Assembly (NCBI GenBank): GCA_900155495.1
Contig: FTLJ01000166.1
Location: 1-32,088 of the forward strand
DNA from: Porogramme epimiltina
Lineage: Eukaryota; Basidiomycota; Agaricomycetes; Polyporales; Polyporaceae
DNA: 32,088 bases
Direction: 5' to 3'
Below the pieces are notes generated by a model. That model worked only from the letters and a program-made list of their open reading frames with translations, had not been told where the DNA came from and searched no databases. Shown piece by piece: positions 1-10,870 of the stretch. Numbering within the stretch: position 1 is the first letter of the stretch; every line of letters starts with the position of its first letter. Made by a program: the position numbers and the translations under genes.

Positions 1-2455
1 ACTCTCCCATCCCCCTCGACGACCCCAGCCGTCCCCCTTCTGCCGAGCCCCCGCCCACCTCCGACGCCCCCGACGACTCCAGGTCCTCCACCGACACCCC
101 CGCCGCCCTCGACGCCGCCCCCGGCCCCAAGTCCAAGCCATCATCGTCCGCCGTAGCCGCAGCCCCCTCCGGCGCCAAACTCAAGTCCGCCAAATCCGCC
201 GCCCCTCGTGCCCCCTCGCCCTCCCCGCCCCCCGCCCCGGCCCGCCAGCCCCTCCAGACGATCCGTCTCGACATCGCCCTCGGGGGCCCGGAGGACTACG
301 AGGTCAACATCTCTGACCTTGCTAAGCAGACCGGTCAGCGCCCGGCCACCCCCGTTCCCGAGGAGGCCAAGCGCGACACGAGCGACGAGAGCGATGGCGA
401 CGACGAGGCCCCGCCCGCCGCCGTCGCCGCCGCCGAGGAGGTCAAGGAGAAGGGCAAGCGCCGCAAGAGGGTGAGTCGCCCCCTTCCCTCGTTCTTCTCT
501 CTCTCCGGGCGGGGGCCACGCCATCCGCGCCAGGGCGCGCAGTCTGCACTGGACCCGCCCGTGCGCCTGGCCACGCGCGCTCGGCGACGTCGGGTGCGAG
601 GCGGTGGCCGTCCCTTGCGCCCCTTGCGCGCGCCCCCCGCCCGCTCTGTGTCTGCTTGGGCATCCGCGAGCTGACCGATGTGTTTCTGTGCACGCAGAGA
701 AACCATGCGTCCGAGTACTACGACACTACGGATCCTTTCATCGACGATTCGGAGCTCGCGCAAGATGAGCGGACGTTCTTCGCTCAGACGAAGCAGAAGG
801 GCTTCTACGTCTCGAGCGGCCAGGTTGCGCTGCTGAACAAGTGAGTGTTCTCGTGCCCACGTCGCCACCATCGCCGTTTGCATGCTCCTTCCGCGCCGGC
901 TGTCCCCTGGGTATCATGCTTACGGGTCCGCTCACAGGCCCTCGAACAAGAAGCCCAAGTCGAAGAAAGTTAACATCCTAGCACCCTCTGCATCTGTCAC
1001 CGCTGCCCTCTCCACCGCGTCCCTTCCGCTTCCTGCTCTCACGTCGGCTGCGGGCCCATCCAACGGGGCGGCAAGTGCCTCTGGGAAGGTGAAGACCGAG
1101 GATGGCTCTCGAGATGCGCCGATAGCACTCCTGTCAGATGGCGAGGATGGCGGAAAGATGAAGAGGAAGCTGAGTGAGTCCCAATCGGTGGTCAGCTTGT
1201 CCGAGGGAGGTGCGAAGAAGCGCAGGAAGACGGTCGAAATCGTGAGTATTGCATCCACACCTCCAGGCGCCGCATCTGACGGCCCGCAGCAACCCTTCCA
1301 TCCCGAGCTGGAGCAGGCCATCGATGTTCTCAAGGAGGCCATCGCGAAGGAGAACTGGGAGGTCAAGGGCAAGTTCCCACCGGGGCTCAAGCCGCTGCTT
1401 GGTCAAGTCGCGCTCAAGGCCGTCATCCTCGGCGAGTACGATGAGAACTTTTTCAACCTGATGCCTCGGCTGTTCCCATACAACAAGTTCACCATGACCG
1501 TGCGTGATTAGAAGCGTGATAGCATCGCGCATATACTCACGTCGCCTCCCAGAAACTGATCAAGCGGACAATATGGCGGGACCATACCAACCTGTTAGTT
1601 GACCGTCAAAATGCCCTTATCGAGGAGCTGCGCGTCCTCGCCACGGACGGCTTCACGAAAGCCAAAGAGGAGTGGGAGAAGAGCGTCTCGCAGTGGGGTG
1701 CGCACACCCGTTCCTCCCCGTGCCCTTCCAAGCATCCCTGACCATTCCGTGCCACCGTCCAGAGAAGCGCCAGGAGCGCGCAAAGGCCGAAGCCGGTGGC
1801 GAGGGCGCGAACGGCCTCGCCCCGCCCGCGCACTCTGCCGAGGGCTCGCCCGCGGCGAGCGACTCGCACACGCCGAGCATGGGCCCGACGCCGCTCGAGG
1901 CGCGCCCGTCGTTGGACGACTCGATGATGGACCACGAGGACGGCGGCGCGGGCGGGGGGCGCGGCGGGAACAGGGACGCGCACCCGCCGCAGAAGCGGTA
2001 CCGCCTCACGGACCAGATGAAGGGCCTCATCTGGCAGCTCGTGTGCTTGAGCAACGAGTGCTGCCGGATCGAGAACGAGAAGAAGTGAGTCGGTTCCTGG
2101 ACGGGGCGGCGTGGCGGGACAGCATGCTGACGGACGGACCGTGGCGGTGGTAGCACGCTCGAGGGCTCCAATGCGATCGTCAGCGACCAGGGCGTGCGCA
2201 AGACGCTGTACCAGAAGGTCAGTCGCGCCTTCGCTTGCGCTGGATGCGTCACCTGCGGTGTGCTAACCTTTTGGTGCTTGGTCAGATCGTCGCGGCGTTC
2301 CCAGACGGGTGGCTGTCTTCCGGGCAGATATCACGGGAAGGTCGGTTCCTTCCCCTCTAATGCGTTCCCACCGGTTGCCTGACCGCCGCCCATTCCCATT
2401 CTTAGTGAGCGTGATGAAGAAGAAGTACGAGAAGGAGTCGATGGAAAATGACTGA
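1..2455 (+). CDS. HPC2: HPC2/ubinuclein-like subunit of the HIR histone chaperone (5' partial)
   Basis: Inferred subunit of the HIR/HIRA complex, which deposits H3-H4 independently of replication and represses histone genes. Exons: 1-470, 698-840, 938-1241, 1290-1499, 1553-1697, 1763-2084, 2154-2217, 2286-2340, 2406-2455. All phases agree, giving 586 visible residues; the N terminus lies left of the window. Visible residues 1-156 are Pro/Ser/Ala-rich and acidic. Exon 2 carries the Hpc2-related (HUN) domain with YYDTTDPFIDDSEL followed by KGFYVSSGQV. Exons 4-5 encode the ubinuclein middle domain (FHPELEQAIDVLKEAI ... LMPRLFPYNKFTMTKLIKR). The C terminus ends VSVMKKKYEKESMEND. A basic, Ser-rich linker with KKRRK-type patches (possible nuclear signals) joins the two domains. 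The 48-nt intron 1242-1289 has no stop and keeps frame, so a retained form would also be readable. Family assignment is strong; the start is not visible. Confidence 0.9.
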
Positions 2456-3444
2456 GCGCCACGGGAGCTCCGTCTAAGTTGGCCCTTCCGTGTTGTACAG
2501 TTCCCAACTCGTCTAGTTCGCATCGCGAGAGGCTCCGGGGTATTGAACACTTCTCAGCCTCTCGCTCTCTTTACTCGCTCCCCGTCCCCGTCCCCCCACC
2601 CTCACTCTACCTGTACCTTCTTTACCCCCCACGCCGATTGTGTACTTATTGTGCTCAGTGTTATTCTTACCCTCGCCCTTCCTTACCCGTACATTTGGTT
2701 AGTATATGCTACTCTAAGGGTGTATGATAATGTACTTGACGACATTGCCCGACTGTGGGACGGCCTCCCAATATCGTGTGAGCGGTACGCCGGTATCTGG
2801 GCTCCGCAGCTGGATGGACAACCGTCAGCCCCCCAGGCTGATGATGCGGTGAGTGGGCCTCCCGAACGATGCCGCAATCCCGTTTCTGATTTCTTTTCAT
2901 CGCAGGGCGCACAATCCGTAGTGAGATTTCCCACCGCTAGACGGCATCATGACTTCGGTTTACCTGTCTCGTCCGCGCAGCCCGAGTTTGACCGATTCAG
3001 TGAACCGGCCGTCCACACTTAGTGCCAACTTTATGCGTTCCGGCGTCTCTCTTCTCGTCACGTTAGCCATCTTCACCCCCGGGGGGCGCCAGTCCGGGAA
3101 TGCTCGGCCGGGGTTAGGTGGTTCGTTTAATTGCCGGAGGCGGGATGCTACACCCGGCGGCAGAAGATTGCTCTGGTGCGGGGTTCGACGCTAGAAATTG
3201 TAGCAACCCTTGATAAACCTCTTTCACAGCGCGAGTTTACTCCGCCCGGAAGCCCCGCTGCAAAGGCCGGTACCGCTCCGTCTTCTACGGAGCGAGCGCA
3301 GCACACAGCCACCAGCCACTCCCGGTATATGTACACGGCCGGGGGCAGTTCTTGCCACCCCCTCTATCCCTTCATCCGTAGAAAGACCAGGACATACCAC
3401 CACATCCCCGAGGGCCATACTCCGTTCCTCCCCGTGGATCCACA
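2456..3444. other. Intergenic: HPC2 3' region and F-box gene upstream region
   Basis: No gene is supported. The first 300 bases are pyrimidine-rich and probably hold the HPC2 3' UTR. A weak 159-codon reading frame at 2543-3022 contains a splice-like pair (GTGAGT near 2849, CAG near 2905) but matches no family known to me. The bases just before 3445 probably hold the 5' UTR of the next gene. Confidence 0.4.
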
Positions 3445-4903
3445 ATGGCACAGCGTGTTAAAAGACGCAATACGACAGATTATGTCCAGGTGAGTCTTTC
3501 TGCCTTGGTCGAATATGTCAGTCCAGCCCCTAAATCTGGCCGATTCTTAGAAGACATCCTTAACTTCTCTACCCGTGGAGATCCTTGAGCGAACCTTCCG
3601 GTTCGCGTGCATCGACGGCGGCTTCACGGGCTGCTCGCTCTCGCTCACCTCCAAATTCATCCGCAACGCGTCTCGCTCGGCGCGCTTCCACTCCGTCCAG
3701 ATCGGGTTCCGGCACTTATCATCGCCCAACCCGGACCAACTGGGGCGGTTCCTTGCCAGCTTCGCGTCGGAGCGCGCCTGCGCTTACGGGGGCAGGGCGA
3801 CCACGCCCCGCGTGCGGCACCTCCTCCTGGCGTCCGGCGTCGAGCCCGAGCGGAGGGCGGACGGGTACGGCGGCGACGCGGACCTGCTCGGCAGGTACCA
3901 CCAAGAAGTGCGCGCGCTCATGCGCCTCGTCGCGGCGGACCTGCACACCCTCACGCTCCTGAACGAGCGGCGCGGGGGAGGCGCGGGGGCGGGGGCGGAG
4001 GCGCTGAGCATGCCCGCGTCGCTCGGGAAGACGCGCTTCCCGAACTTGCGCGAGCTCACCGTCATCGACCACTTCGACCAGCTCCGCTTCGCGCCCGTGC
4101 CGGAGCCGTTCCCGCCGTGGTACCCGGCCGCGCTCTTTGGTGGCGCATTATCAGGCGAAGACGACGGGAGCGGGGACGGGGACGGAGCCGGCCCCGAGCC
4201 CTGCGGGACCGCGGGGGCATACCCGACGCTGCCGCGCCTCGCGCGCCTGCACATATCCGGGGCCCAGTCGCTGCTCGGGCTCGGCACGTGGGCCGCGCGC
4301 GCGCCGCGGCTCACGCACCTGCGCATCTCGGACGCGGAGCCGTACGCGTCGTGCGAGGCCCTGGAGGCCCTGGAGCGCTGCGTGCTCGAGGGCGGCGCCA
4401 CCCCCGACGCCGGGCGTGGCGCGGGGCAGGGGGGCGGCGGGCGGCCGCTCCGCCCTGCTTCTGTGGCTTCACCGGGCGCGGGCTCGGATTCGGGGTCGGG
4501 GTTCGCGGGGCGGCACGCTGGTGGGCGGGCGCCGACCGACCGCGCGGACGGGGCTGCCACTGGCCCCGCGGGGTCCGACGGGGGCGGGCGGCGGGCGTTT
4601 GCGCGTTTGGAGGTGATGCTGGTGCAGCCGTGCCCGCTGCCGCTGCCGGGGGGGATGTGCGGGACGCCGCGCAAGCAGTACCGGCACTTCCTCCGGCGGC
4701 TGCTGAGGCTCCCGCCTGAAGACGAGTGGAAGCTGCCGTTCGCGCTCGGGCTGCTGTACCCCAGGGAGCCGCTGCAGCCTGTGCGCAAGGAGGGGGAGAC
4801 GGTCATTCGGGACTGGCGGGACCGGCTGGCGGGCGGGCCTGGGAGCTGGTCGGCAGCGCAGATAGTTCCGGTGAGGTTTTTAATGTTTTGTCCTCGGCGG
4901 TAA
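3445..4903 (+). CDS. F-box-like domain protein, very GC-rich paralogue
   Basis: Probable substrate receptor of an SCF ubiquitin ligase. Exon 1 (3445-3489) gives 15 codons ending in CAG; the intron is 3490-3550 (GTGAGT...TTCTTAG), and exon 2 runs 3551-4903, for 465 residues. The F-box-like segment (about residues 22-65) has LPVEILERTFRFACIDGG then TGCSLSLTSKFIRNASRSAR. Later blocks shared with the paralogues are PRVRHLLLA, a DLHTLTLLN strand, FPNLRELTVIDHFDQLRFAP, an APRLTHLRISD strand, MLVQPCPLP and a C-terminal GGPGSW. Long Gly/Ala/Arg-rich inserts separate these blocks, and codon third positions are almost all G/C, unlike the AT-richer copy at 26155. An optional last intron 4871-4931 (GTGAGG...CAG) would replace the final 11 codons and move the stop to 4995-4997. 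The start is chosen because the F-box frame has no ATG of its own and the 15-codon exon joins it in phase 0. Confidence 0.75.
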
Positions 4904-4997
4904 TGGGTGGCTAATTCTGTTTCCGGAACAGGACACGGTGCGACTGAACGCAGCAACTAGGCAAGGGGCGGGACGGGCGTGTATTCGGCTTCAATGA

Positions 4998-6577
4998 TCT
5001 TTTATCTTGACATTAACGACCTGAGACTCTAATGCCCCTTCACATGCTCCACCTATGTCGACGCGGTCGGATTTTTTGTTACAGATATGCTTCCACAGAC
5101 AATGGGACTTCGCCTTGGTTGTATCGTTGTGTAAATAGTACCCGACGCCAGAGACTTTTCTCCTTTGAGGGATAAATATCGCTAACAGCAACCAAGGTCC
5201 ACGATTTTGTTCTCCTCGGCCCAGGACGCCCTCTTCGTCTGACGTCTTGAAACTGTGTAAATTCCGGTTGATCCGGTTGACGACTGGGCTTGTGGCCTGG
5301 TTGTAGTTTGAGTATGTTTCTTCGTGTTGCAAGGTGGGTCAACCAGCTACGTGGTTTGGCTGAAATTACATTCCAGCATTAGGGATACGTAACGTGACCG
5401 ACTCGTGTACGCCTGTAAGAAAAATTTACGGGGCTACGCCGTGACGGAGTTGAAAGTCGGCGTCAAGGCGGTGACTACGAACTTCCTGCTGTACCACAGG
5501 TTGAAATTCTCCTCATCCGACTGTATGACTGCTTAAGCCCGAACTACCCGCACATTTCCTTCTCCTCGTTCTCCGGGACCAGCACCAACCCTATGCCCAC
5601 CTCATCTTTCTCAGTGACAGCATCGTCCGGGTTCCGACCAAACGCTAGCAATAGAGCGAGGTGTCAAACCAGGTCCTTCCTCCGGCAGGCGGGTCCGAGA
5701 ACCATCTTCCTCCCTTACTCGTCAAGGCCACTTCCGCGGTTTGGAATGCTTCCATGGGACATCGATATCACCGTGGGCTCTACCCCGCGGGCCCCGCACC
5801 GGCGGGATTGCCTTTCTGCTGGAAGATATTTTGCAGAATGTGGCGGTGTCTGCTTGGAAAGATTGGCCGGGAGGCTGCACAGGCTGCTGGGCTCACGGCA
5901 ATTCCTGTTTCGTGAAAGGAGACACCGCCGATGTGTCGTTCAAGTTGGTTTACAGGGGTCTCGGTGCCGTACTTCGCCTCAAAGATTGAGGCGTTCGCCA
6001 CTAGCCGGCGATCCCCGGGAGCTTCGGTGGCGGTGTTACTGCAGCATAAGTGCGATCGTATGTGTTTTGAGATGATGTTGACTGCGCACAAGGGGCTTGG
6101 GGGTGTTCTGTTGCCGGTGCAGTGGAGCAGTTGAATGCGAGGGATTGTCCCCAAGCGAGAGGCCTTACCTGGCGAGTGGCGATCATCGTTTGTGGCTGTC
6201 GTGAGAGAAAAGCGTGATCCGAGAGCCTCGTGGCCGGCTTTTCGACGATTACGTCAAAGCAACATGGGCGTCTACCAGCCCAGCAGGGAGGCAATTGTGG
6301 ACATCGCCGGGCGCTTGAGGAGAAAAGCTGTTTGGGCAGCGTCGTGTCTCGACTCTCCAAAACCTCCCACATCCTCGCTTATCTCTACTTAACATTGTTC
6401 ACGGTCTGTACTTCTCCGCGCTCTCTCACCCCACCCCATCGTCATCATCGCACCCCGCTGACTCTCCCACCAGACTTGCATGCTCACGAGTTTACGACCT
6501 GTCCGGGTACGTGCCCTCTCCTTGTCCGCGCGCCTGTACTAAGACGTAGCAGACTGTACACTATTTAGCGTTGTAAT
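4998..6577. other. Long intergenic stretch, no confident gene
   Basis: About 1.6 kb between the F-box gene and the coiled-coil gene. No protein family, tRNA or repeat array is recognisable. One coding-like reading frame (5741-5989) is listed separately. The last 200 bases (from about 6380) become CT-rich, typical of a fungal core promoter and 5' UTR, and lead into the start at 6578. Confidence 0.4.
5741..5989 (+). CDS. Small hypothetical ORF, doubtful
   Basis: An 82-residue open frame inside an otherwise gene-free stretch. Its second half has balanced amino-acid composition and plausible codon use (GIAFLLEDILQNVAVSAWKD, then CFVKGDTADVSFKLVYRGLG), unlike the Arg/Pro-rich shadow frames nearby. 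I recognise no family. It could be a decayed gene fragment, one exon of a small gene, or chance. Confidence 0.2.
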   Translation: MECFHGTSISPWALPRGPRTGGIAFLLEDILQNVAVSAWKDWPGGCTGCWAHGNSCFVKGDTADVSFKLVYRGLGAVLRLKD

Positions 6578-9500
6578 ATGGCGTCGGCATCGTCCACAGA
6601 GTCCTCCGCGTCACCCACAGAAGATGTGCACTCACGCTCAGTACGATCCAGCTTTAGCGAGCAATCCCGCAGCAGGGCCCGCCGGTCCAAGGACAGCGCC
6701 TCTATGCGCGACGTCGCACGCGTCTTCGTCGCCCGCCAGCGCGAGTGCGAGCACGAGAACATGGACCTCAAGCGCACTCTGCTCACCCTCAGCGAGCAGC
6801 TCAAGGTCGAGCGACAGCGTGCGGATGCTGCAGAGCACAAGACCCGCGAGGTCCTCAGCCTCTTCAAGTCCGCCAACGAGGCCAAAGCCGTCGCCGAGCA
6901 AGACGCCGCGCGGGCCAACGAGGGACTCAGGCTCTACAAGCTGCAATACGAGAATGCTCAAGAGGAAATACGACGCGCGCAGAAGCTGATAGACTCCCTG
7001 GAGGCACAGCGGTTCGACGCTGAGGAGGCCGCAGCGAAGGCTAGGAGTACTGCGCGGCAGCTGAAGGAGGAAAAGATAATCACACGGGCAAGGGAGGAAG
7101 GGCGCAGGCAAGGCATCGAGGAAGGTATGGCTCATGGTCGGGTCCTTGGCTACGAAGAAGGTCGTGTTGCAGGGTTCGAGAGCGGACGTGCCGCCACAGA
7201 ACGGGCTTACACCTCGGAACCTGTTACGGAGATGGACTACGAAGAGTCCAAACAGCGCGAGTACCAGACTCCTCGCGCCTCCAAGCCGTCTACCCCCGAA
7301 GACTCGTTGCGGGATGGCACCCCGGAGTACACTCGACCGGTGGACAATAACCCGCCCTTCCCTCCCATTGTGGCGAACCCAACACCAATTCGTACGCCTC
7401 CAGCCAACCCCACCCCTCCTAAGGTGCAAGAAGATCAACAGATTCACCCCGTTCTCGTGCATAATGGTATCATGTCCCCCTCTCACCCTCCCGTCGACGT
7501 TCCTCCAGATGGCTGGATTCCCAGTCTCGATGGTGATCAGCGCATTCGCCTACCCCCTCCGCACGAGATGGCCCCGCCTCCGCCGACGAGCCCCTCGCCT
7601 ACGCTGTCAGCTGTGCTAAGCAACGTGAAGAACATCGAGGAGCCCCCCGCAATCATGATCCCACCCCCCGCCCACCCTCAGCCGGATCCGCAGGGTCGCA
7701 GGACGAAGAGCAGGCGGCGCAATTCCACAGAGTCGCTGTCCACGACGATGTCGCAGTTTGATATGCTCCACCATCCGTCCGCTGCCCCCAGCCCGCACAT
7801 CCCTCGACACAGCGGGAGGGACAGGTCCAACACCCTCAGTGCCATCGCTGAAGAGCGCGAACGGCAGTCTTCAGCATCTTCGTCGGTGTATGGCACGCCT
7901 GATGTAAGTGTTTTGGTTGCGTCCCTCGGCCGTGTACTAACGTGTGCATCGCCTAGCGTTCCACTACTCCTACTCAAGGTTACCGAATGCCAACACCCAC
8001 CCCTGGAATGCCGGTGCCCGTGTCGTCGCCACAACCTCCAACGCCACAACGTTATCCACCCAACCCGCCTCCAACGCCACAGCGTTATTCCCCCAATGCG
8101 CCCCCAACGTCGCAGCGGTATTCACCTAACCCGCCTCCGCCTCGGCACGAGACACCTCAGCCAGCCCCGCCACAACAGCACTCGCCTCGTCCACCACCTC
8201 AGAACCCGAGTTATCCCGATACCACCATGCACCGGTACAGAAGCTCTGATAATCTATCTAGGGCAAGCGACGACCCCTATCGGGCAACCACTCCTCGCTA
8301 TACCCCCTCCGAAGCGAGCTATCGCTCCGGCGGCCCGGATCGGACTCCTCGTTACGCAAGGCCTGAATCGCCTCACGAGCGGGAGCGTGATAGAGCCTAT
8401 GGGACGCCCCGCTATCCTCGCCCTGAAGAAGCGCTTCGCGATGACAGGTCTCGCTCGTACGGCACGCCTCGCTACGCTGCTGCGCCGGAACCCGTTCGTG
8501 ACGAGAGGGACGGGCCATATGGGAGATACGGCAGAGGAAGTGAACGAAGCGAAACGCCTCGGTCGAGCGCCCCAAGCGTCACCCCAAGATATCCCACCGC
8601 GGAGCCTATCTCAAGAGTGGTGCCCAACATCTATGCACCGCCGCACTCACCACATTCGTCACCTGAGTCACCTCCGGCTCAGGTCATCGCACCGACACCT
8701 ACCCTGCGTCCGCGGCCAGAGTCACGGCTGGCGCCGGCGCCAGCGGAGAACCGGGGGAGCATGTCTTCAAACGAGATCCAATTCACCGTTGAACCACCGG
8801 TAGGTCAAACGTGGATGCTGTCCAACTAGCTTGCTGAGCGCGTCATTCTGTAGTCCCGGCCGGAATCCAACATCGACGCAGGAGAGACGCACGGCTCCTT
8901 CCTTAGCGCAGATGACCTCAGGCCACTGCCACCGTTGGAAGAGTCGTCGAGCGATCCCCCTGCGCCGTCGAATCCGGTGATCCCCCCAATCATGACCATG
9001 GACACCCTGCCTCCCGGATTCGTCGCCACCGGCCCGCCGTCACCGAGCGTAAGTGGCCGACCGGCGCAGTCCGTGTACGGAAGTTCGGTGGGCCCCGCAG
9101 GCATCCCCCTTCCCCCCTCCGTCTACGGCGGCACGCCGTCCCTCCGCTCCGACACCGAGATCCCGGGCGGGTTCCCCGGCGGCGATCCGCCGCCAGTCGT
9201 CGTCCCGCGGCAGACGTCGAGCAAGAGCTCGCACTCGGTCTCGAGCCGGAGCGCGAAGGACGCGCCGTACACGCGCTCCGCCGCCCGCCGCCGCGACGAC
9301 GACGACGACTCGAGCGTGTCGTCCGGCCTCGGCTCCTCCGACTCGCTCACGACGCCCCCCATACGCACCCGCAAGCTCTCCTCGGCCCGCGCGGCCACGC
9401 CGTCGTACGCCGCGGCGCCGATGCCCCCCGGGACGAACTACCCCACGACGCCGCGCTCGAGCGTGAGCACGAACCTCGGCGGCACCACCCGCGCGGCGCG

Positions 9501-9940
9501 CGTCCCGCTGCCCTCTTCCGTCTCCGGCTCCGTCGTCAGCGGAGGCGCGCCATCGCGCGCCGGCTCCGTAGTCGGCGGCATGCGCCCGCCCTCGGACATG
9601 GGCAGGCCCCGGTCGCCGCTCATGGGCGTCCGTGGGCTCTCGTCCCCAGAAATCATCATCCCCATTCCCGATCCCTCGCCGATCACAGTGCCGGTTGTGA
9701 TTCCAGCGTAAGTGCAGTCCCAGTCGCTCCAATCTGTTTGTCAGAGAGCGCGCTGCTGACCGGATGGTGTTTGTTTGTGTATCCTGCAGGTCACCGCGGC
9801 GTCCGACGACTCCCCTCGCGGACATCGAGCCGGTCCCGATTTTGCCCGCGCGGGCGCCGTCGCCGGTGATGTCGAATGTCACGGCGACGACGAATATGAC
9901 GTCCGGAACCAAGGGCAAGAAGGGCAAGAAGAAGCGGTAA
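6578..9940 (+). CDS. Coiled-coil, Pro/Ser-rich hypothetical protein, 1057 aa
   Basis: Family not recognised. Exons: 6578-7903, 7957-8799, 8854-9707, 9790-9940. Phases agree, and the first intron has a clear GTACTAACG branch site. Residues 1-43 are Ser/Arg-rich. About 44-175 is a long coiled coil rich in Glu, Lys, Arg and Leu with heptad-like spacing. Residues 173-203 hold Gly/Glu repeats (EEGRRQGIEEG, YEEGRVAGFESG). The rest is low-complexity and probably disordered: three tandem 11-residue PPTPQRYSPNP-type repeats at 8035-8133, then five TPRY motifs spaced through an Arg/Asp/Glu-rich tract, then Ser/Pro-rich sequence. It ends in a strongly basic GTKGKKGKKKR tail. There is no signal peptide or membrane segment. 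The design suggests a scaffold that self-associates through the coiled coil; that is inference only. It stands alone on its strand between two F-box genes. Confidence 0.85.
8035..8133 (+). repeat. Three tandem 33-nt coding repeats
   Basis: Copies at 8035-8067, 8068-8100 and 8101-8133 each encode an 11-residue PPTPQRY-P-N-P unit. They differ mainly at third codon positions, so the protein repeat is kept while the DNA drifts. Confidence 0.85.
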
Positions 9941-10870
9941 AGGCGCCTCGTGCAGTAAGCGTGCCCCCGGGATTCTGAAACGCGCCGGCCTCGCGCACAC
10001 TGTGCGCGCAGCCGTGCGTCCTCTGTATATTGTGTATCGTTATACTTCTCCGCTCTCCGCTCCTTCCTCGACATCGTGTCTAACACACTAGCTCCACATG
10101 TTCCGCCCTATCCGTGTCGGATCTGATACGTGCACGCATCTCATTATGGTATCACGTCATGCTCACCTTCGCATATCTCACAGCATTCCTCTCTGTGTTT
10201 CTCTATAGCTTACGCCAGACGACCTGGTGGGTCCAATGGCCTAGTTGTCGCGTTTCGTTCGTGTCTGTTGTTTTCTTCACGCCAGGGCCTTGCTATCCAG
10301 GATGGGTCAGGAATGGTACGTGTACATTAGGCTATGCTTAACGAATGAATGGACTACATTCCTATTCTCCGCCGAATGGAAAATATGCTGTGTTCTGCGT
10401 CGCACATGTATGGCCTGAAACAGTGTGCCGCTGGCCCACTACGATGCTTGCGGTCCAAGCATAGGCCCTTTAAGTGTATACATGCTTACAATATCGTTGA
10501 TCAGTGTTTCAACGCTTCCACTTACCTATTATATTCCAGACCCCTATCGCTCTACTACGACAATTGCCAAATCAAGTGTAGGTGAGACGCTAGGCCCGTG
10601 CACAAAAAGTGGACGCAAACACTACCATCTGGTTAACCACGACTCGAGATGGGTCTTGTGTCGTCCCTCCTAACTTCGGCGATGGCGGCCTTGACCTCTT
10701 ACTACTTATAAGACAGGAAGGACCTACGATATGAAGCCATCTGCTAGCCGAGCAAACATCGTAGGTTCTTCCTATCACTACTCCTAAAGCGCTGTGCGCT
10801 CTGGTAAGCCTCATCAGCGTAATGCATCCCATGAAACCCATTTCTAACACACTCGCTAAGATCGAACAAC
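9941..10870. other. Intergenic, AT-richer, with one inverted repeat
   Basis: A 930-base gap. The first part should be the 3' UTR of the coiled-coil gene. A 15-bp inverted repeat lies at 10716-10772 and a TATAAG sequence just before it, near 10707. No gene was seen on either strand. Confidence 0.4.
10716..10772. repeat. Imperfect inverted repeat upstream of F-box gene
   Basis: The left arm at 10716-10730 (GGAAGGACCTACGAT) pairs with the right arm at 10758-10772 (ATCGTAGGTTCTTCC), 14 of 15 positions matching, across a 27-nt loop. It lies about 100 bases before the start codon at 10871, so it may be in the promoter or 5' UTR. Confidence 0.7.

Noticed and set aside
2543..3022. Possible small two-exon gene between HPC2 and the F-box gene
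   Set aside because: It has a GTGAGT...CGCAG pair, but the N terminus is a CT-rich UTR-like tract (Pro/Ser/His/Tyr) and no family is recognised.
3160..3200. GGTTCGA word resembling a tRNA T-arm
   Set aside because: No matching acceptor stem, D-arm or anticodon arm surrounds it.
3784..4956. Minus-strand frame of 390 codons opposite the GC-rich F-box gene
   Set aside because: Shadow of the F-box gene; composition is Ser/Pro/Arg-rich and no conserved block is present.
9040..10086. Minus-strand frame of 348 codons
   Set aside because: Antisense to the last exons of the coiled-coil gene, Arg/Gly/Ala-rich.
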